In this document: positions 27,428 through 35,714 of the stretch, in pieces
Layout of the letters: every line of letters begins with the position of its first letter
Position numbering within the stretch: the stretch's first letter is position 1
NCBI RefSeq assembly: GCF_038007465.1
Contig: NZ_JBBOXF010000001.1
Span: 4,537,001-4,601,000 of the forward strand
Origin: Sporosarcina sp. FSL K6-1508
GTDB taxonomy: Bacteria; Bacillota; Bacilli; Bacillales_A; Planococcaceae
Length of the DNA: 64,000 bases
Direction: 5' to 3'
Made by a program: the position numbers and the translations under genes
The notes under the pieces: model-generated
What the model saw: only the letters and a program-made list of their open reading frames with translations
The model's database searches: none
Told to the model about the DNA's origin: nothing

Positions 27428-28072
27428 TTACTTTTTAACAAAATAGCAAGGCGTTGCAGCAAACGAAAACTTTTTAATTTCCAAATATTGATCTTTAAAA
27501 AACTCATCCACTGCCTGTGTTTCCCCAGGAAATACACCATAATCATCCAAAATTACGATTCCACCTTTAACAACTTTTGAATATAATTCCTCTAATAATA
27601 CTTTGGTTGGTTCATAAACATCAACATCAATATGTAATAATGATATTCGTAATTCAGGATGCTCATTTACATACTCTGGTACAGTATTTCGTATATCCCC
27701 TTTAACTAATTCTATTTCCCCACCAAACTTTTTCAATTTAATTATTTCATTAATTTCACTTTTCGTTAAACTGTCAGTACCTGCTGCTTTAATGAAACTT
27801 TCACGATGTTTTTTATCTTCTTCATAATCTGTCTCCGGAAAATCACCAAAAGAATCGAAAGCTATGATTTTCTTAGTAAATGCAGCACCAAGTATTTCCC
27901 TGAATGTAGCAAATCGAATCAAAGAACCACCTTTAAATACTCCCGCTTCAACAATATTCCCCGCTACTTCTTCCGACATTTTATATAACTCATAATGTGC
28001 AATTAATTTTGAGATTCTATCATTACTACATTTCTGATAATACTCATTTTCAATTTCAAATATATTATTCAT
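27428..28072 (-). CDS. TylF/MycF-type SAM-dependent O-methyltransferase
   Basis: 214 residues, matching the TylF/MycF family that methylates sugar hydroxyls in macrolides and glycans. Seen: GNIVEAGVFKGGSLIRFA (SAM-binding loop I), IIAFDSFGDFPETDYEED (family Asp/Glu), then ISLLHIDVDVYEPTKVLLEELY with the metal-binding HIDVDVYE, and GGIVILDDYG. The AGTAGGAAT site precedes the ATG. It is the last gene of the nonulosonate operon direction (spaced 37 bp after the previous methyltransferase), so it probably modifies the flagellar glycan sugar. Confidence 0.83.
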   Translation of the reverse strand: MNNIFEIENEYYQKCSNDRISKLIAHYELYKMSEEVAGNIVEAGVFKGGSLIRFATFREILGAAFTKKIIAFDSFGDFPETDYEEDKKHRESFIKAAGTDSLTKSEINEIIKLKKFGGEIELVKGDIRNTVPEYVNEHPELRISLLHIDVDVYEPTKVLLEELYSKVVKGGIVILDDYGVFPGETQAVDEFFKDQYLEIKKFSFAATPCYFVKK

Positions 28073-28109
28073 ACTATCTATTCCTACTTTCTTTTTTAAA
28101 ATTCACTAA

Positions 28110-28982
28110 TTACAATGTTATCTCTGCAAGTAAAGTATCACATTTACCGATAGCCGCGAGTTGACCTTCATATGCTTTCTCCAATAAGGGATTGTTTAAG
28201 AAGTTCCATTCATTATGGCCGCCTGGTAACTGATTCGATTGCCAATACAAATGGTTGCTTAATGGATACCTCTGCACTTGTTTTATATAATTGACCCGAT
28301 ATCCCGCTTGCTTGAACAACTCAAGCAATGTTGATGCATTGAATAAGAACAAATGACAACTCCAGTATGTAAAGTTTGCAAACGCCTCATTATTATAAAG
28401 TGTTAATAACGCATCATCCGAATTTGGTACCTCAATTATTATTTTTCCACTTGGCGCTAAATACTTCTTTAATTCATTTAATACTCCGACAGGATTCGAT
28501 AAATGTTCCAATACATGGAACATTGTAATATAATCAAATTTCTCTTCAATGTCATTTAGTCCTTGATAACACGTAATACCTTCGTCATTAATCATTTTAT
28601 GTAATGTTTTATCAAGTTCAAGACCGGCTATTCCATTTGTTTTCTCTTTCAATAAATGAAGTAATCCTCCGCCGCCACATCCAAAATCTAGCATAGTTTT
28701 ATTGATGACGTTATCTTCAATATAACTTGCTCTCCGCTTATCATCCCGTAGCGAATTCACCCGATATTCATTAATGTTAATTTTTCCGGAGAGCATACCT
28801 GATTCTTCATAAAACTTATCATTAATATGTTCGAATGATGATAGAAAAACCAGATTGCAATTATTACATTCTAAAACCTTTATTTGATTAGAGTCTTTTA
28901 CTCTATCATGCCTCACTCTAAGATTATTTGACCCACATAGATAGCACTTTGTATGATTATGATTATGATTATCCATATTCAC
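28110..28982 (-). CDS. Class I SAM methyltransferase with N-terminal zinc motif
   Basis: 290 residues. The N-terminus has a His-rich run and a CxxC...CxxC pair (CYLCGSNN and LECNNCNL), the zinc module found in sugar C-methyltransferase relatives. The Rossmann SAM site is MLDFGCGGGGLLHLL, followed by FDYITMFHVLEHLSNPVGVL (Methyltransf_23 type) and PSGKIIIEVPN. The start codon (GTG 28982) overlaps the stop of the CBS-cupin gene; an ATG 6 bp later is the alternative. Placement within the operon suggests it decorates the nonulosonic acid or another glycan sugar. Confidence 0.75.
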   Translation of the reverse strand: MNMDNHNHNHTKCYLCGSNNLRVRHDRVKDSNQIKVLECNNCNLVFLSSFEHINDKFYEESGMLSGKININEYRVNSLRDDKRRASYIEDNVINKTMLDFGCGGGGLLHLLKEKTNGIAGLELDKTLHKMINDEGITCYQGLNDIEEKFDYITMFHVLEHLSNPVGVLNELKKYLAPSGKIIIEVPNSDDALLTLYNNEAFANFTYWSCHLFLFNASTLLELFKQAGYRVNYIKQVQRYPLSNHLYWQSNQLPGGHNEWNFLNNPLLEKAYEGQLAAIGKCDTLLAEITL

Positions 28983-29737
28983 GAATCCAACCTTCCGTAT
29001 TTATCTTCATATCGTATAACATCATCTTCACCAAAATAACTACCTAACTGTACTTCTGAAATCATCAAGGGGATTGATTGTGAATTGTTCGAAACTCTAT
29101 GTTTACACCCCTTAGGAATATAAATATACGATCCCTCATTCACGTCCCTTACGCTTTCCCCAATTGTCATTACTCCCTCACCTTTTACAATTACCCAGTG
29201 CTCCTCGCGCTTTTTATGCTCTTGAAGACTGAGTTCCTCACCTGGATTGACTTGAATGATTTTCGCTCTTGAGTAGTCACTTAGGAAAACAGTTTTATAA
29301 TATCCCCATGGTCGATTGTAAATTTCATGATCAATTGTATGTCCGTCTAACAAAGAAAAATCATATCTACAATCCCATTCTAGCCCTTCAAGTAGTGCCG
29401 TATGTAGCTGAACTTTGGTCAACACATTAACTAACTTTCCTTCTTTATCAACAATTGGTAAAAACCCGATTTTAGATTTCTTGAAAAAACCTATTATTTT
29501 ATCAAATGAATCATTTACATTAATAAATGAAAACTCACCAGATAAAGCTTCACAAGCAAAAGAAGAGAGTCCTTTCCCCTTTAATAGCGATCTTCTAATA
29601 TCCCCATCCGTCAATGTTCCTTTTACAACCTCATTAGTATTTATGAGGATAACAAACCCTTTTTTGTTCAGTTCGATTTGTTTCAAGGCTTCCAATATTG
29701 TCGCATTTTCATGTAAAGTATATTTAGTTAAATTCAT
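28979..29737 (-). CDS. CBS-pair protein fused to a mannose-6-P-isomerase-type cupin
   Basis: 252 residues. Residues ~1-115 are two CBS repeats (LTDGDIRRSLL in the first, GFLPIVDKEGKLVNVLTKVQLH in the second), as in the N-terminal regulatory part of PtmE/LgeB-like nucleotidyltransferases. Residues ~130-252 form a type II phosphomannose isomerase cupin: NRPWGYYKTVF, SLQEHKKREEHWVIVKGEGVMTIG (His/Glu metal ligands) and IYIPKGCKHRVSN. If active it would supply mannose-6-P, a precursor of KDN. Starts at 29737 or 29752; the gene overlaps the NeuA fusion, so it is coupled. The CBS-cupin combination without a nucleotidyltransferase is unusual. Confidence 0.75.
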   Translation of the reverse strand: MNLTKYTLHENATILEALKQIELNKKGFVILINTNEVVKGTLTDGDIRRSLLKGKGLSSFACEALSGEFSFINVNDSFDKIIGFFKKSKIGFLPIVDKEGKLVNVLTKVQLHTALLEGLEWDCRYDFSLLDGHTIDHEIYNRPWGYYKTVFLSDYSRAKIIQVNPGEELSLQEHKKREEHWVIVKGEGVMTIGESVRDVNEGSYIYIPKGCKHRVSNNSQSIPLMISEVQLGSYFGEDDVIRYEDKYGRLDS

Positions 29738-30938
29738 TATTATCACGTCCATCTTTTAATAGTAATAGATCAGCTACTTCTCTGACTGCTCCTTCTCCTC
29801 CCCTTCGCAAAGTCACATAATCTACAGAGTCTTTTACGATTTGCATAGCATCGGCAACAGAAAATGAATAGCCTACTTTTTTCAATAGTTCTAAATCATT
29901 AATATCATCACCGATATAAGCTACATTTTCATAACTTAAATTATACTTGTCTAACAATTTATCCATTGCAGCTACTTTATCTTTACAGCCTAAATAAACC
30001 TCTTTAATACCTAATTTTTCTGCCCTTTTTTTAACTATTTCAGTATTTTCTCCAGTAAGAATTGCTAAAATTATATTATTGTTTTTCAGCATAGAAAGGC
30101 CCATTCCATCCTTAGTGTTGAATTTTTTCAACATGTCGCCTGCGTCTGAATAGTACATTCCTGCGTCAGTTAAAACGCCATCACAATCTGTTGCAAATAA
30201 TTTTATTTTTCCTGGTTTCAATATTGTTTTTTTTGACGTCTGTGTTACTCTTTTTCTAAGGATTTCTTCAACAATTAGCCAATCTTCTGGTTCATCAATT
30301 TCCACATATGTTTCCTCTGGCATTTCGTAATGACCAATTTCACCTGATATTCTTAATCTAGATTCTATTACAGCATCATATTTTGAAATGTAAAAGGCAC
30401 CATTTTCCACCAAATAACCGTCAAAATCTTGTCTTCTCAACCTGGACTCTACTTTATAGTTTACTGGGTGAACTGTTTCGTTATTATTTTCCCTCCATAC
30501 AAATCTTTTTTGTCTAACGAGTGACAATAAACTATCGAAGTTATTCAAATAAAACTTTTTAAAGGCCGCGTCTAAATCTTTCGCTTGTAGAAGAGGGCTA
30601 GTAGCTTGGATCAATACTATTTCATTAGACTTGACTTCTTTTACAAACTCCATTAATACAGATTCTGTAGTCGATGTATCCGTTGCATTTTCAGGACTAC
30701 GTTTAACACATTTCAACTTGCCATTATGATTTTTATCATAGCAAGAGATAGAGTTTTCAATTTCAATACTATCAGTACTTACATAAACTTCATCTATATG
30801 TTCACATTGCAATGCTGCATCTATTGCCCAATAAACTAGTGGGCGACCATTCATTTTTTTTATATTTTTTAATGGAATAGACTTACTACCACCACGGACA
30901 GGTATAAATGCAATTACTTTCTTCTTTTCATTTTTCAT
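29724..30938 (-). CDS. CMP-nonulosonate synthetase fused to KdsC-type HAD phosphatase
   Basis: 404 residues with two enzymes in one chain. Residues 1-~232 are an acylneuraminate cytidylyltransferase: FIPVRGGSKSIPLKN (CTP loop), VYVSTDS, LIQATSPLL, and YVEIDEPEDW. Residues ~240-404 are a HAD phosphatase of the KDO-8-P/KDN-9-P class: nucleophile D251-x-D253 in FATDCDGVLTD, ILTGE, CKDKVAAMDKLL and YIGDDINDLELL. This implies a nonulosonate-9-phosphate is dephosphorylated and then activated with CTP. It overlaps the NeuB-like gene by 4 bp. A phosphatase is needed for the KDN or mammalian-type Neu5Ac route, not for the usual bacterial NeuB route. Confidence 0.88.
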   Translation of the reverse strand: MKNEKKKVIAFIPVRGGSKSIPLKNIKKMNGRPLVYWAIDAALQCEHIDEVYVSTDSIEIENSISCYDKNHNGKLKCVKRSPENATDTSTTESVLMEFVKEVKSNEIVLIQATSPLLQAKDLDAAFKKFYLNNFDSLLSLVRQKRFVWRENNNETVHPVNYKVESRLRRQDFDGYLVENGAFYISKYDAVIESRLRISGEIGHYEMPEETYVEIDEPEDWLIVEEILRKRVTQTSKKTILKPGKIKLFATDCDGVLTDAGMYYSDAGDMLKKFNTKDGMGLSMLKNNNIILAILTGENTEIVKKRAEKLGIKEVYLGCKDKVAAMDKLLDKYNLSYENVAYIGDDINDLELLKKVGYSFSVADAMQIVKDSVDYVTLRRGGEGAVREVADLLLLKDGRDNNEFN

Positions 30939-31801
30939 TGTTGCTCACGATATTTCAGCTTTTCTCTTTGTACTTTTTCAATTTCAAGGATTTCTTCCTC
31001 CTTGAATTTAAGAGCATCCTCTACATTTCTGAGATTAGTAATTAAAGTTTTCATTTCTTCAGGCTCGAGAGATGCTGAATGATCTGTTCCTTTCCAAGTT
31101 CTATCTAACGTAAAATGTCTCTCAACCCATTCAGCTCCAAGTGTATAAGCCGCAATATCAACTGCCGTTCCAAGATGATGTCCCGAAAAGCCAATTGATT
31201 TAACGATATCTTTGTATTTATTTAGTAATCGTGTGATTTCTTTCAAACAAATATCTTTATATGGAACTGGATACCCGGAAGTACAGTTGTATAGGACAAC
31301 ATCTTTATTTCTATCTTTTTCTACAAAAAACTGAATTAGTTCATCAATTTCATTATAATTCGTCATCCCTGTGGAAACATGAATTTCTCCAGCGTAATTG
31401 TCGCAGAGCCAACCAAGCATCTCGTAATGATTATTCATTGCAGAAGGTATTTTTATTAGTTTTGGTTTTAGCGATGCTATTTCTTTAGCAGAGGTTAAGT
31501 CCCACACAGATGTGCTGTATGTAATTCCGAATTCCTCGCAATACTTTTTCAACTCTTTATGCTGTTCAAGTGACAACTCTAGAAACTCTCTATGTTCACC
31601 ATAAGTATTCCCATATGAGTTTGCAGAATTTGGATGAGGGGCGTTATATTGTTCTTCAGACAATAACTCTTTATTGTTACGCTTTTGAAACTTAACTACA
31701 TCGGCATTACAGTAAACCGCGGCTATATTAATCAATTGTTTCGCAATTTTCATATCACCTTTATGATTACAGCCAACTTCAACAATTACTTTTGATTTCA
31801 T
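30935..31801 (-). CDS. NeuB-family nonulosonate synthase, short form without SAF domain
   Basis: 288 residues, a TIM barrel that condenses PEP with a six-carbon sugar. Seen: IVEVGCNHKGDMKIAKQLI at the start, ADVVKFQKR, TSVWDLTSAKEI, KIPSAMNNH, VSTGMTN, YNCTSGYPVPY and the distal GFSGHHLGTAVDIAAYTLGAEWVERHFTLD-type block. Typical NeuB, LegI and PseI proteins have ~340-350 residues with a C-terminal antifreeze-like SAF domain; this one ends at the barrel. The start at 31801 has GAGGAGAG upstream. No NeuC or GlcNAc-2-epimerase is present, so the substrate may be mannose(-6-P), giving KDN (inference). Confidence 0.83.
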   Translation of the reverse strand: MKSKVIVEVGCNHKGDMKIAKQLINIAAVYCNADVVKFQKRNNKELLSEEQYNAPHPNSANSYGNTYGEHREFLELSLEQHKELKKYCEEFGITYSTSVWDLTSAKEIASLKPKLIKIPSAMNNHYEMLGWLCDNYAGEIHVSTGMTNYNEIDELIQFFVEKDRNKDVVLYNCTSGYPVPYKDICLKEITRLLNKYKDIVKSIGFSGHHLGTAVDIAAYTLGAEWVERHFTLDRTWKGTDHSASLEPEEMKTLITNLRNVEDALKFKEEEILEIEKVQREKLKYREQQ

Positions 31802-31829
31802 TTTATACTCTCCTCGTATATCTGTTTTT

Positions 31830-33677
31830 TTATTTTCCAATTCGCAACTTCATTTCTTCAAAGTACGGAAAAACAGCTTCATGATGGCGATGAATTTCGT
31901 ACAAAAATGCGTGGAATAAACGAACAACGACTTCTGCTTTCTTCAAGACATCTGGTTCGTATCTGATAGACTGACTTTTTTCTGAAAGATGTTCATTTTG
32001 CACTCTGACCATTGGTTCAATGAAACCAACGTAAAAAGAATTCCGCTTTAATTTAGTAAATTGCTTATCGAATGCGGCGAAACGTTTCTCCATAATTCCC
32101 GATTGTTTCTTTTGCAAAGCCACTTGTATAGTTTGTAACTCATCCAGTGAACTTTGCAAGAGCTTCCTACAATTTTTTTCTTCACGCTTAAGTAATTGTA
32201 GACGTTCTTCTGTATAATCCATATTGTAAGTATTTACGTTATTACTCCATCCTTGCAAAACAGTCTTGACTATGAACTTTTCATTTATTAGATCATCTAA
32301 GTCTTTAAACGAAGTACCCTCGATTTGAGCACCGACTTTTGTTGTATTAATCACTTCAATATGCCTATTCGCACCGATATGCATTTCAAGTTGCTGACGC
32401 ATTCGATTATATCCATCATTCGTTTTTATGTCATTTCCATGCACATCTTTTATCGTAAATGCTTCTTTTTTTTCTTCTTCATTCAATTCATTTTCAACAG
32501 AGTCGTATTCAATCCCCGATGCATATCTTTTATTGTCTTTAAATCCTAAGTTCTGTCCTGCCAATACTATTGGATTATTGCCAAGTTGCATAAGTAATTG
32601 TAGAGTTACGACTGCGATTGAAGGTGCATCTAAAACAATACCAATAGATTCAGTTGTGTCCAATAACTGCGGGGAAACCGTGTCTTGACTTGTGATCATG
32701 TGCATCATCTTTCCAGGATACTCTTCAAGTGTCTCATACCCCACAGAACTTCCGAAAACTAACGGAATATCAGTAATATTTTCATCTTTAATTTTCTGCA
32801 TAACGAGTTGATTTCGCTCAGTAGGATCATACGTACAAGCCGCATCCGGATAAATTCCATGCTCAATCAATGCATTAATCGCCGATCCTACAGAGAAGAT
32901 ATAAGCCAGTCCATTCTCTTTTATATAACGTAAATTCTCAAATTCCTCGTTCAATGAAGGACCTGCCGCGACGATGATAGCTGGTTTTCCTTCGAATGCA
33001 CTTTTGTCGATGTCATGTAGGATATTCGGTGTTTTTAAAACGGTTGGGAAGTTTTTGATGGAGTTGATTGTCCATCGTTTTTGGAATGAAGCATCTGTTG
33101 CGATAGCACTTCTTTTTTCTTTAAGTGATTCAAGAACTTTCTTCATAATTGTATTAATTTGCCCACTGTATATATTTTCGTGAAATGGGAGTGTGATAAT
33201 TTGTAGTTTCCCTTTAGATAATCCAAGCAGGTGCCCTAAGTCATTTGTTATGTCAGCATTGTTTGTTCCGGTAAATATTCGTGTCAGATTATGGAGTGGC
33301 AATGCATGTAGTTTCACATTAGCCAGGTATGCCAGGAGTATTTCCTCATTAGGTTCATAAATTGAGAACTTTGTGTCTGGATGTGCTTCCATAAACTTTT
33401 TAATATGATAGCCAAGACCTGCTCCGACGAAGAGGACATGGTTGTATTTCAGAGTTTCATACTTACTAACAAGACGTTCTGCATCTTTTTCAGGATCATA
33501 TTTACTGTGAAGATATTGTGTTTTTCCATCGAGTGCTATTTTAAGCGTCGGGACACCGGTCTTCGCTTGTTCCACAATAACGTTGCCAGCCGGTATGTTG
33601 TTCTCAATTTCCGTTAACCTGTTTAACAGTTCTCTGTTTTTTATCCGCAAGACATTTCGGTTGTCAATTAAGATCAT
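31830..33677 (-). CDS. Maf-type flagellin glycosyltransferase (DUF115), long form
   Basis: 615 residues. Maf (motility-associated factor) proteins transfer nonulosonic acids to flagellin. The N-terminal part has a nucleotide-binding GAGLGYHIKK near 85-94 and the IYEPNEE segment. The central MptE-like domain begins KPAIIVAAGPSLNEE at about 231-245 and continues YDPTERNQ and VLAGQNLGF. The C-terminal ~150 residues form coiled helices for substrate binding. It is translationally coupled to the 200-residue gene (14 bp overlap) and directly precedes NeuB and NeuA, whose product CMP-sugar is its likely donor. Flagellins are encoded 2 kb away. Confidence 0.9.
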   Translation of the reverse strand: MILIDNRNVLRIKNRELLNRLTEIENNIPAGNVIVEQAKTGVPTLKIALDGKTQYLHSKYDPEKDAERLVSKYETLKYNHVLFVGAGLGYHIKKFMEAHPDTKFSIYEPNEEILLAYLANVKLHALPLHNLTRIFTGTNNADITNDLGHLLGLSKGKLQIITLPFHENIYSGQINTIMKKVLESLKEKRSAIATDASFQKRWTINSIKNFPTVLKTPNILHDIDKSAFEGKPAIIVAAGPSLNEEFENLRYIKENGLAYIFSVGSAINALIEHGIYPDAACTYDPTERNQLVMQKIKDENITDIPLVFGSSVGYETLEEYPGKMMHMITSQDTVSPQLLDTTESIGIVLDAPSIAVVTLQLLMQLGNNPIVLAGQNLGFKDNKRYASGIEYDSVENELNEEEKKEAFTIKDVHGNDIKTNDGYNRMRQQLEMHIGANRHIEVINTTKVGAQIEGTSFKDLDDLINEKFIVKTVLQGWSNNVNTYNMDYTEERLQLLKREEKNCRKLLQSSLDELQTIQVALQKKQSGIMEKRFAAFDKQFTKLKRNSFYVGFIEPMVRVQNEHLSEKSQSIRYEPDVLKKAEVVVRLFHAFLYEIHRHHEAVFPYFEEMKLRIGK

Positions 33678-34266
33678 GACGTGTTCCCTCGGTGTCGATT
33701 GTTATTTTCATTTCTGCCGCGAGTGCTTCGAAGACAGGGAGTATCTCATAGTGGAGCATGTCGGCAATCAGAATGGTATCTGTATTCTTAAGCGCCTCTT
33801 CAAAGTTTTTAAGTTCATTTTGCATTGCCAAAGTGGGTGTAAGTACTTCGCTCCAATTGGATGGGCGTACGACCGATTTTTCAACGGTTTCAATCATTGT
33901 GGACAGCCATTGGATACCCTCGAATAACTCACCTAATTCGGCCCAACTAGATGGCGAAGGATTGTTGTAAAATTCATCAGCTAACGTTGTGATATGTGGA
34001 ACAGCACGTTTAGTATATTCTTCCGCAGATAATAAAAGATTGTTTATAAACTCTTTCGCAGATACAGAAATGATTTCAAGCGATTCAATTGCCGTTGAAT
34101 TCATATTTAGGAATGCTTCTGGATCTTCGAATACTTCTTTCCCATCTACAATGAAATGACTGAAGTAGAAATCATCTTGTAAAAAGGCATTAATTTTTTC
34201 TAACACTTCTTCTACCAATAGTGTTTGTCCCAATTCGATTACTTGTTCATTAAAAAGGAGTTTCAT
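33664..34266 (-). CDS. Unknown protein coupled to Maf
   Basis: 200 residues, acidic, no signal peptide or membrane segment. It begins KLLFNEQVIELGQTLLVEEVLEKINAFL, a beta-grasp-like N-terminus, followed by a helical C-terminal half rich in Glu/Leu (AEEYTKRAVPHITTLADEF, MQNELKNFEEALKN). The start has GGGGGAAC upstream. It overlaps the Maf gene by 14 bp and is the first gene of the glycosylation operon, so it is probably an accessory subunit or chaperone for Maf or flagellin. I do not recognise a named family. It is divergent from the second Maf gene. Confidence 0.6.
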   Translation of the reverse strand: MKLLFNEQVIELGQTLLVEEVLEKINAFLQDDFYFSHFIVDGKEVFEDPEAFLNMNSTAIESLEIISVSAKEFINNLLLSAEEYTKRAVPHITTLADEFYNNPSPSSWAELGELFEGIQWLSTMIETVEKSVVRPSNWSEVLTPTLAMQNELKNFEEALKNTDTILIADMLHYEILPVFEALAAEMKITIDTEGTRHDLN

Positions 34267-34408
34267 ATATGTTCCCCCAAAGTTTTATATGTATTTACTC
34301 TATCCTTCTATTATATCGGTTGAAATCGGCATTGTTCAAATGAATTATGTTCTTTACTTCATTTATTCAAGACTACTTATGTATTACAATAGTTATGGAG
34401 GGATGGAC

Positions 34409-35671
34409 GTGAAAATATCAATTGTCGAGACAAGAACCGTTCCAACAATTAAAGTCGATTTGAACGGGAAATGTGCTGTTTTCCATAGTAAGTATGATCC
34501 ATTACACGAAGCGGCCGTTTGGAGTGAGAACTCGCTTAAATATTTGAAAGACCAAGAAGAGATTGTCATAGTTGGACTTGGCGCAGGCTATCATATACGT
34601 GCGTTAGCGAAGGTTATGCCCAATAAACTTATCACTGTTATTGAATTTAATGATACTTTTTTTAAGTGGTTTAAAAATAGTTCTTTTTATGCACATATTG
34701 TAATCCTTGAAAATGTGTCCATAAAACAATTTAGTTGTCTTTCGCCAACCATGAAAGAAAGTATTTTTTCCTCTGTCAGCTCTACGAATTTATTGATTCA
34801 TAAAAATGGATTGGATATTTTGCCGGATGAATATGAGAGTGTGAAAGCAGTATTAGAAGATATTAAACTTCAGAAAAACTCGATTATGAACCAAATAGGA
34901 AATATGAATACGAATTTCGAGAAAAATGTGCTTCTGAATGACAAAGGTATTGGAAAGTTACAAAATAAATACAAGGGAAAGCCAATGATTTTAGTTTCCG
35001 CCGGTCCATCGCTTGATAAGCAATTACCTTTATTAAAAAAAATAAACGATGAAAAAAAATTTATTATCGGAGCTGTCGGAACTGCGGTAAAACCATTGGT
35101 TAAATTCGGAATTATTCCGGACTTCTTTGCAATCATTGATCCTAACCAAGCAACCTATAATCAATTAACTGATCTTGCACTTCCCAAAACTGTATTGTTT
35201 TATTTAAGTACTGCTTATCATGATACCATTATGTTGCATAATGGACCCAGGCGAATATTGTGGCAAGATGGTTATGGGGAAGCAGAAAAAATGGCACCTA
35301 AGAAAAAAGATCCCTTAATTCAAACTGGTGGATCCGTTGCGACTGCATTACTCGATTTAATGGTTTACCTAGGTGCAGAATCCATCGCACTCGTCGGACA
35401 AGACTTAGCGTATACAGATGGAAAAAGTCATGCGAATGAAACTCATGCACAAAAAGAAATTAAAGAGACTCAAAATGCAAAAAAAGTGATGAATTATGGT
35501 CAAACCGGAGAGGTGTATACAGCAAATAATTTAAATATTTATCGGAAATGGTTTGAAAACTATGCGAAGGAGCATCCGCATCTACAACTTTACAATTGCA
35601 CTGAAGGTGGGGCATATATTCACAACTGGGTGCATATTAGTTTACAAAATCAGCATCTTAAATACACATAA
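34409..35671 (+). CDS. Maf-type flagellin glycosyltransferase (DUF115), short form
   Basis: 420 residues. It shares with the long Maf the N-terminal block (VDLNGKCAVFHSKYDPLHEA), the GLGAGYHIRAL loop, the PMILVSAGPSLDKQ start of the MptE-like domain, and GSVATALLDLMVYLGAESIALVGQDLAYTDGKSHA-type core. It ends ~150 residues earlier, lacking the helical C-terminal part. GTG 34409 is chosen because GGAGGG lies 6 nt before it; ATG 34403 touches that site. It runs convergently to the flagellin cluster and shares its terminator. Two Maf proteins suggest two donor sugars or two flagellin sites. Confidence 0.85.
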   Translation: MKISIVETRTVPTIKVDLNGKCAVFHSKYDPLHEAAVWSENSLKYLKDQEEIVIVGLGAGYHIRALAKVMPNKLITVIEFNDTFFKWFKNSSFYAHIVILENVSIKQFSCLSPTMKESIFSSVSSTNLLIHKNGLDILPDEYESVKAVLEDIKLQKNSIMNQIGNMNTNFEKNVLLNDKGIGKLQNKYKGKPMILVSAGPSLDKQLPLLKKINDEKKFIIGAVGTAVKPLVKFGIIPDFFAIIDPNQATYNQLTDLALPKTVLFYLSTAYHDTIMLHNGPRRILWQDGYGEAEKMAPKKKDPLIQTGGSVATALLDLMVYLGAESIALVGQDLAYTDGKSHANETHAQKEIKETQNAKKVMNYGQTGEVYTANNLNIYRKWFENYAKEHPHLQLYNCTEGGAYIHNWVHISLQNQHLKYT

Positions 35672-35672
35672 C

Positions 35673-35704
35673 AAAACGCGGCTGTAGTTTCCTGGCCGCG
35701 TTTT
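35673..35704. terminator. Bidirectional terminator between Maf and the first flagellin gene
   Basis: ACGCGGC and GCCGCG stem with AAAA on one side and TTTT on the other, so it serves both the plus-strand maf gene and the minus-strand flagellin gene. Confidence 0.85.
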
Positions 35705-35714
35705 GTTGTTGCTA

